Shown here: positions 6,018-8,895 of the stretch, one piece after another | How the letters are laid out: each line of letters opens with the position of its first letter | Numbering within the stretch: position 1 is the stretch's first letter | Assembly: GCA_022562375.1 (NCBI GenBank) | Contig: JADFPK010000067.1 | Coordinates: forward strand, 1 to 8,895 | Source: Pseudomonadota bacterium | GTDB taxonomy: Bacteria; Pseudomonadota; Alphaproteobacteria; SMXQ01 | Length of the DNA stretch: 8,895 nt | Direction of reading: 5' to 3' | Made by a program: the position numbers and the translations under genes | The notes under the pieces: generated by a model | Database searches by the model: none | Seen by the model: only the letters and a program-made list of their open reading frames with translations | What the model was told of the DNA's origin: nothing

Positions 6018-6099
6018 GTTAATTGGGGACAGTATATATTTTTCGGATTTTGGAGATTGGTTCCCGGCCACCCAAAAATATATACTGTCCCCAATTAAC
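6018..6099. repeat. 82-bp palindromic element, copy 2
   Basis: Arms 6018-6046 and 6071-6099 match at 28 of 29 positions (one mismatch next to the loop) around a 24-nt loop. Compared with the copy at 3575-3656, overall length, loop length, ends (GTTAA/TTAAC) and the GGGGACAGTATATA core are the same. Two arm positions differ between the copies, and in each case both arms change together: position 6 is A-T in copy 1 and T-A here, and position 22 is G-C in copy 1 and T-A here. This copy lies between the diverging MmgE/PrpD and DUF123 starts, so it occupies their upstream region and is not simply a terminator. The rest of the 5889-6118 gap holds the leader hairpin and no gene. Confidence 0.85.
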
Positions 6100-6118
6100 G
6101 GGAGGGCTGAACAAACCT

Positions 6119-6601
6119 ATGGGGCGGCGGCAATCGGCGCAAATCGCAGCCAGCCGCGATCGTCGCGGCGGCCTCGCCTGGCTGGCCGGGTGTTTCGACG
6201 ACGCCCGGCCGATAACTTGCTTCGAAACCCTGACCCCGGCGCCCGGCGCCTATCTGCTGTTGGTGGCGCTCTCCCGGCCCTTGGCGCTCCCTCAACCGGC
6301 GCTGAATTTCGCGCGCCTCGGGCCCGGGGTTTATCTCTATGCCGGCAGCGCCCTTGGGCCCGGCGGCATCCGCGCCCGTATCCTCCGCCACGCGCGAGTG
6401 GGCAAACGGCGGCACTGGCACATCGACCATCTGACCGAAGCCGGGACGCTTAGGGCCGCCCTTGCCCTGCCGGGGATGGCGGAATGCGAAGTCGTGCGAT
6501 CCCTCCTCGCCCTTGCCGGCGTCACCGTCCCGGTGCCCGGCTTCGGCTCCTCCGATTGCCGCGCCTGCCCGGCCCATCTCCTCACGGCGCCCGTTCGCTA
6601 G
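6119..6601 (+). CDS. DUF123 (GIY-YIG-like) domain protein
   Basis: The 160-residue protein carries a DUF123-type domain, a GIY-YIG-nuclease-like fold of unproven function sometimes found with DNA-repair enzymes. Landmarks are GAYLLLVAL (43-51), VYLYAGSALGPGGIRARILRH (71-91), the signature RRHWHIDHL (97-105), Glu124 in AECEVVRSL, and a closing GFGSSDCRACPAHL (141-154) with two Cys. The first 40 residues are not conserved-looking, so the true start is uncertain; ATG at 6119 is chosen because it is the first after the palindromic repeat and has a GGGAGGG sequence 12 nt upstream, a long spacing. A TTG-started extension would begin inside the repeat. The gene converges on the Sel1-repeat gene with 12 bp between the stops. 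A nucleic-acid-related role is inferred from the fold only. Confidence 0.8.
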   Translation: MGRRQSAQIAASRDRRGGLAWLAGCFDDARPITCFETLTPAPGAYLLLVALSRPLALPQPALNFARLGPGVYLYAGSALGPGGIRARILRHARVGKRRHWHIDHLTEAGTLRAALALPGMAECEVVRSLLALAGVTVPVPGFGSSDCRACPAHLLTAPVR

Positions 6602-6613
6602 AAGCCTGTCCGA

Positions 6614-7294
6614 TCACTTGCCCTTGGGCCGGCGCGCCCGGACGCGCTTTTTGGCCTCGGCGATATCGGCGGGCTTCATGCGCCTCGATAGCGTATCGCG
6701 GAACGTCTTGGCCTGCTTGAGACCGTTGCCGGCGGCGAGATCGAGCCACATGTAGGCCAGCACGTCGTCGCGCCCGACGCCTTCGCCATTGGCGTAGAGG
6801 ACGCCGAGATTGTGCTGGGCCTCGGCCACGCCGGCGGCCGCCGCCTTGAGATAGAGCGACCGGGCGCGGGCGGGATCGCGGGTAACGCCCTCGCCGCGGT
6901 CATAGAGGAGGCCGAGATTGTACTGGGCGGCGCCAAGCCCGGCCTTCGCCGCCTTGCGGTACCAAGCCGCCGCTTGCGCCGCGCTTCTCGCCACGCCGGC
7001 ACCCTTCTCATAGATGAGGGCAAGCTTGAACTGCGCCTCGGCGTGGCCCTGGGCCGCCGCCTTGGCGAACCATGAGGCGGCGGTGGCGGCATCCTCCTTG
7101 ACGTTGATGCCGCGTTCGTACATCAGCCCGAGATAATATTGCGCCCGGGGATTGCCCGCCCTGGCCGCCTGCTTGTACCAGCGCATGGCGTCGCCATAGG
7201 TCTTCGGCGGGGCGGTGTCGGCGAGACCGGCGCCGGTGAAGAGCAACGGGCCGAGGGCCAAGACGGCGGCAAGGGCGATTCGTTTCAGCATCAT
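6614..7294 (-). CDS. Exported Sel1-repeat (TPR-like) protein
   Basis: The 226-residue protein starts with a signal peptide (KR, then a hydrophobic run ALAAVLALGPLLF, likely cut after Ala25). Four tandem 36-residue Sel1 repeats follow at about 32-68, 69-104, 105-140 and 141-176, each with the pattern A..W..KAA..G...AQ..LG..Y..G.GV. A fifth, incomplete repeat (177-206, YMWLDLAAGNG) is typical of the last unit in this family, and the tail is basic (KKRVRARRPKGK). Sel1 proteins act as protein-interaction scaffolds, here presumably in the periplasm. It is last in a minus-strand run after the lipoprotein gene (33-bp gap). Two adjacent ATGs (7294 and 7291) could both serve; the ribosome binding site is weak. 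Confidence 0.88.
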   Translation of the reverse strand: MMLKRIALAAVLALGPLLFTGAGLADTAPPKTYGDAMRWYKQAARAGNPRAQYYLGLMYERGINVKEDAATAASWFAKAAAQGHAEAQFKLALIYEKGAGVARSAAQAAAWYRKAAKAGLGAAQYNLGLLYDRGEGVTRDPARARSLYLKAAAAGVAEAQHNLGVLYANGEGVGRDDVLAYMWLDLAAGNGLKQAKTFRDTLSRRMKPADIAEAKKRVRARRPKGK

Positions 7295-7327
7295 CGTTGA
7301 CCGGTTAGCGGCAGCCGGAGCGCGCCA

Positions 7328-7528
7328 TCAGCGCGGCGAGGTGACACGGGAGCCCATCAGGCGGTATTCCTGTCCCGGCTGGGGCGCGGCGAAACATTCC
7401 ACCTCCGCCAATGTAATATAGCAGTGCGCCGCCATCGGCTCATAGGCCACCGGCGTCCCTTCGGGCCACGGCCGGGCGCACGCCGCGACGACCAACGAGG
7501 CACCCGCGAGGACGACGATCCACTTCAT
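7328..7528 (-). CDS. Small lipoprotein, unknown function
   Basis: The 66-residue product begins MKWIVVLAGASLVVAAC: a short charged start, a hydrophobic core and a lipobox VAAC with Cys17 as the acylation site, giving a mature protein of 50 residues. The mature part has two more Cys (36 and 45) in HCYITLAEVECFAAPQPGQEYRL, a pattern seen in small alphaproteobacterial envelope lipoproteins, though no function is known to me. An ATG 33 bp upstream (7561) overlaps the preceding reductase gene and would bury the signal sequence, so the later start is preferred. It sits between the AcuI-like gene (19-bp gap) and the Sel1 gene (33-bp gap). Confidence 0.75.
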   Translation of the reverse strand: MKWIVVLAGASLVVAACARPWPEGTPVAYEPMAAHCYITLAEVECFAAPQPGQEYRLMGSRVTSPR

Positions 7529-7547
7529 GTTCGACCCATCCGGCGGC

Positions 7548-8549
7548 TCAGGCGTTGACATCGACGACGAAACGCCCGGCGGTGGCGCCCTTGAGGATGG
7601 AAGTCCCGGCGTCGATCACGTCGGCGAGCCCGATCACGGTGCTAAGGGTATCGAGCTTCTCCATCGGCAACTCACGGGCTAGGCGTTGCCAGGCGAGGCG
7701 CCGGTCGGCGGGCGCGACGACGCTCGAATCGATCCCGATCAGCCGGACGCCGCGCAGCAGGAACGGCAGCACGGAGGCGGTAAACTCATTGCCGCCGGTA
7801 AGCCCGCAGGCGCCGACGGCCGAGTGGAATTTGAGCGCCGAGACGATCGAGGCCAGCGTCTGCCCGCCGACCGAGTCGATGGCGCCGGCCCAGCGCTCCG
7901 CCATCAGCGGCCTTTCCGGCCCGCTTGAGAGTTCATCGCGGGCAATGATGGTCTTGGCGCCAAGCGCCGTCAGCCTGTCGTGGAGCTCGGCGCGGCCCGT
8001 GGAGGCGGCGACGTCGTAGCCGAGATTGGCAAGAAGCGCGACGGCGACGCCGCCGAGGCCGCCGCCGGCGCCCGTCACCAGCACCTCCCCGGCACCGGGC
8101 TTGAGCCCTTCGCGCTCCAGCGCCATCAGCGCCAGCATGGCGGTATGGCCCGCCGTGCCGAGCGCCATGGCCCTTTTCAACGACAATCCTTCGGGCAGCT
8201 TGACCAGCCATTCCCCCTTGAGTCGCGCCTTCTGGGTGTAGCCGCCCCAGTGGCGCTCGCCGAAATAATGGCCCGTCACCAGCACCTCGTCGCCGGGCGC
8301 AAAATCGGCGTGCGAGGAGGTCTCCACCGTGCCGGCGAGATCGATGCCGGGTATGTGGGGGTAATTCCTGACCATGCGGCCGAGACCACCGAGGATCATG
8401 CCGTCCTTGTAATTGAGGTCCGAGTAAGCGACACGCACGGTGACATCGCCGTCGGGCAGATCGTCGGTCCGCAATTCCTTCATCGTGCAAACGACCTTGC
8501 CATCGACTTCATCGAGAACCAAAGCGTTGAATTTATCGTCGGTCGTCAT
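7548..8549 (-). CDS. acuI: AcuI/YhdH-family NADPH-dependent acryloyl-CoA reductase/quinone oxidoreductase
   Basis: The 333-residue protein is a zinc-free medium-chain reductase of the YhdH/AcuI subgroup, matching its usual length of about 325-335. Key segments are SDLNYKDGMILGG (43-55), YPHIPGIDLAGTV (63-75), ALGTAGHTAMLALMALE (129-145), the nucleotide loop VTGAGGGLGGVAV (158-170) and STGR (184-187), which suits the 2'-phosphate of NADPH. Members reduce acryloyl-CoA to propionyl-CoA, protecting cells from acrylate made in DMSP or 3-hydroxypropionate metabolism, and can act on quinones. The neighbours here (glycosyltransferase, lipoprotein, Sel1) do not point to that pathway, so the physiological substrate is uncertain. 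The start at 8549 has GAAGGA five bases upstream; the frame extends further but overlaps the glycosyltransferase gene. Confidence 0.88.
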   Translation of the reverse strand: MTTDDKFNALVLDEVDGKVVCTMKELRTDDLPDGDVTVRVAYSDLNYKDGMILGGLGRMVRNYPHIPGIDLAGTVETSSHADFAPGDEVLVTGHYFGERHWGGYTQKARLKGEWLVKLPEGLSLKRAMALGTAGHTAMLALMALEREGLKPGAGEVLVTGAGGGLGGVAVALLANLGYDVAASTGRAELHDRLTALGAKTIIARDELSSGPERPLMAERWAGAIDSVGGQTLASIVSALKFHSAVGACGLTGGNEFTASVLPFLLRGVRLIGIDSSVVAPADRRLAWQRLARELPMEKLDTLSTVIGLADVIDAGTSILKGATAGRFVVDVNA

Positions 8550-8592
8550 GTCGTTCCTTCGTAATATCCCGGCGGATGTCCCGGATGTGCCC

Positions 8593-8895
8593 TCATTTCC
8601 GGACCACTTTAGCAAAGAATTCGAGATAGCGGGCAACCACGGCCTCCTTGGCGTATTCGCCCTGGTAGATCGCCCGCCCGGCGGCGGCGATACGCGCCCC
8701 AAGCGCGCTGTCTCCGATCAGCCGCCGGATGGCGTCGGCGAGCGCGCCGGCATCGTCGATCGGCACCATCAGCCCGTTCTTGCCGTCCTCGATCCGCCCC
8801 CGGGGTCCGGCGGCGGCGGCGGCGATGACCGGCCGGTTCTGCGCCCAGGCCTCGACCATGACGTTGCCGAAGGAATCGTATCTCGACGGCATGAC
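8593..8895 (-). CDS. Glycosyltransferase, C-terminal part (GT4-like, partial)
   Basis: The last 100 codons of a gene are present; the frame runs unbroken through the window's right edge, and the Met at 8892 lies inside the conserved motif, so it is not the start. The sequence MPSRYDSFGNVMVEAWA is the nucleotide-sugar binding motif of the GT-B fold GT4 family (usually SR.E.FG...EA), here with Asp in place of the first Glu. PVIAAAAAGPRG, EDGKNGLMVPIDDAGALADAI and a closing helix (YLEFFAKVV) are typical of the final domain. It probably transfers a sugar to lipopolysaccharide or another envelope glycan. The AcuI-like gene follows after 43 bp on the same strand. Confidence 0.87.
   Translation of the reverse strand, partial: VMPSRYDSFGNVMVEAWAQNRPVIAAAAAGPRGRIEDGKNGLMVPIDDAGALADAIRRLIGDSALGARIAAAGRAIYQGEYAKEAVVARYLEFFAKVVRK

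Noticed and set aside
5889..6071. Longer MmgE/PrpD protein starting with ATG at 6071
   Set aside because: The extra 61 residues have no family similarity and begin inside the palindromic repeat; the TTG at 5888 has a strong ribosome binding site.
6023..6118. Longer DUF123 protein starting with TTG at 6023
   Set aside because: The extra 32 residues are translated repeat sequence without a ribosome binding site.
8550..8702. Longer AcuI-like protein starting at 8702
   Set aside because: It would overlap about 110 bp of the glycosyltransferase gene on the same strand; the ATG at 8549 has GAAGGA upstream and matches family length.

Overview
The window is a dense, high-GC stretch that reads like an alphaproteobacterium (Rhodospirillales- or Hyphomicrobiales-like). 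This rests on GC-rich codon use, on the family flavours (split sulfopyruvate-decarboxylase-like TPP enzyme, MmgE/PrpD, AcuI/YhdH, Sel1 proteins), and on small intergenic gaps. No rRNA, tRNA, CRISPR array or transposase gene was seen. The taxonomic call is inference only.

Left part (1-2020, minus strand). A very unusual reading frame joins a complete ornithine-cyclodeaminase/mu-crystallin-type NAD(P) protein to the C-terminal remnant of an alpha/beta-hydrolase and a class III nucleotide cyclase domain. Just downstream on the same strand are the first 19 codons of another protein that resembles the N-terminus of the hydrolase-cyclase family, i.e. the module the fusion lacks. A 418-bp divergent spacer (2021-2438) follows.

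Centre (2439-5888). Two nearly abutting plus-strand genes encode the alpha and beta halves of a thiamine-diphosphate 2-oxoacid decarboxylase of the sulfopyruvate/phosphonopyruvate decarboxylase type. Converging on them from the right is a minus-strand pair: an MmgE/PrpD protein (TTG start) followed by an SDR-fold protein in which three of the four catalytic tetrad positions are replaced. Together with the divergent cyclodeaminase-like gene, these look like a small-molecule catabolic locus of unknown substrate.

Two 82-bp near-perfect palindromes sit at 3575-3656 and 6018-6099. They have the same length, the same 24-nt loop length, and two compensatory base-pair changes. They look like copies of one dispersed REP/MITE-like element. 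One lies between converging gene ends, the other between diverging gene starts.

Right part (6119-8895). A plus-strand DUF123 (GIY-YIG-like) gene converges on a minus-strand run with short gaps: a glycosyltransferase (cut by the window end), an AcuI/YhdH-type NADPH reductase, a small lipoprotein, and an exported Sel1-repeat protein. This is probably one transcription unit.

The strongest leads are the fusion gene with its atypical cyclase active site, the covarying 82-bp palindrome family, and the degenerate SDR.
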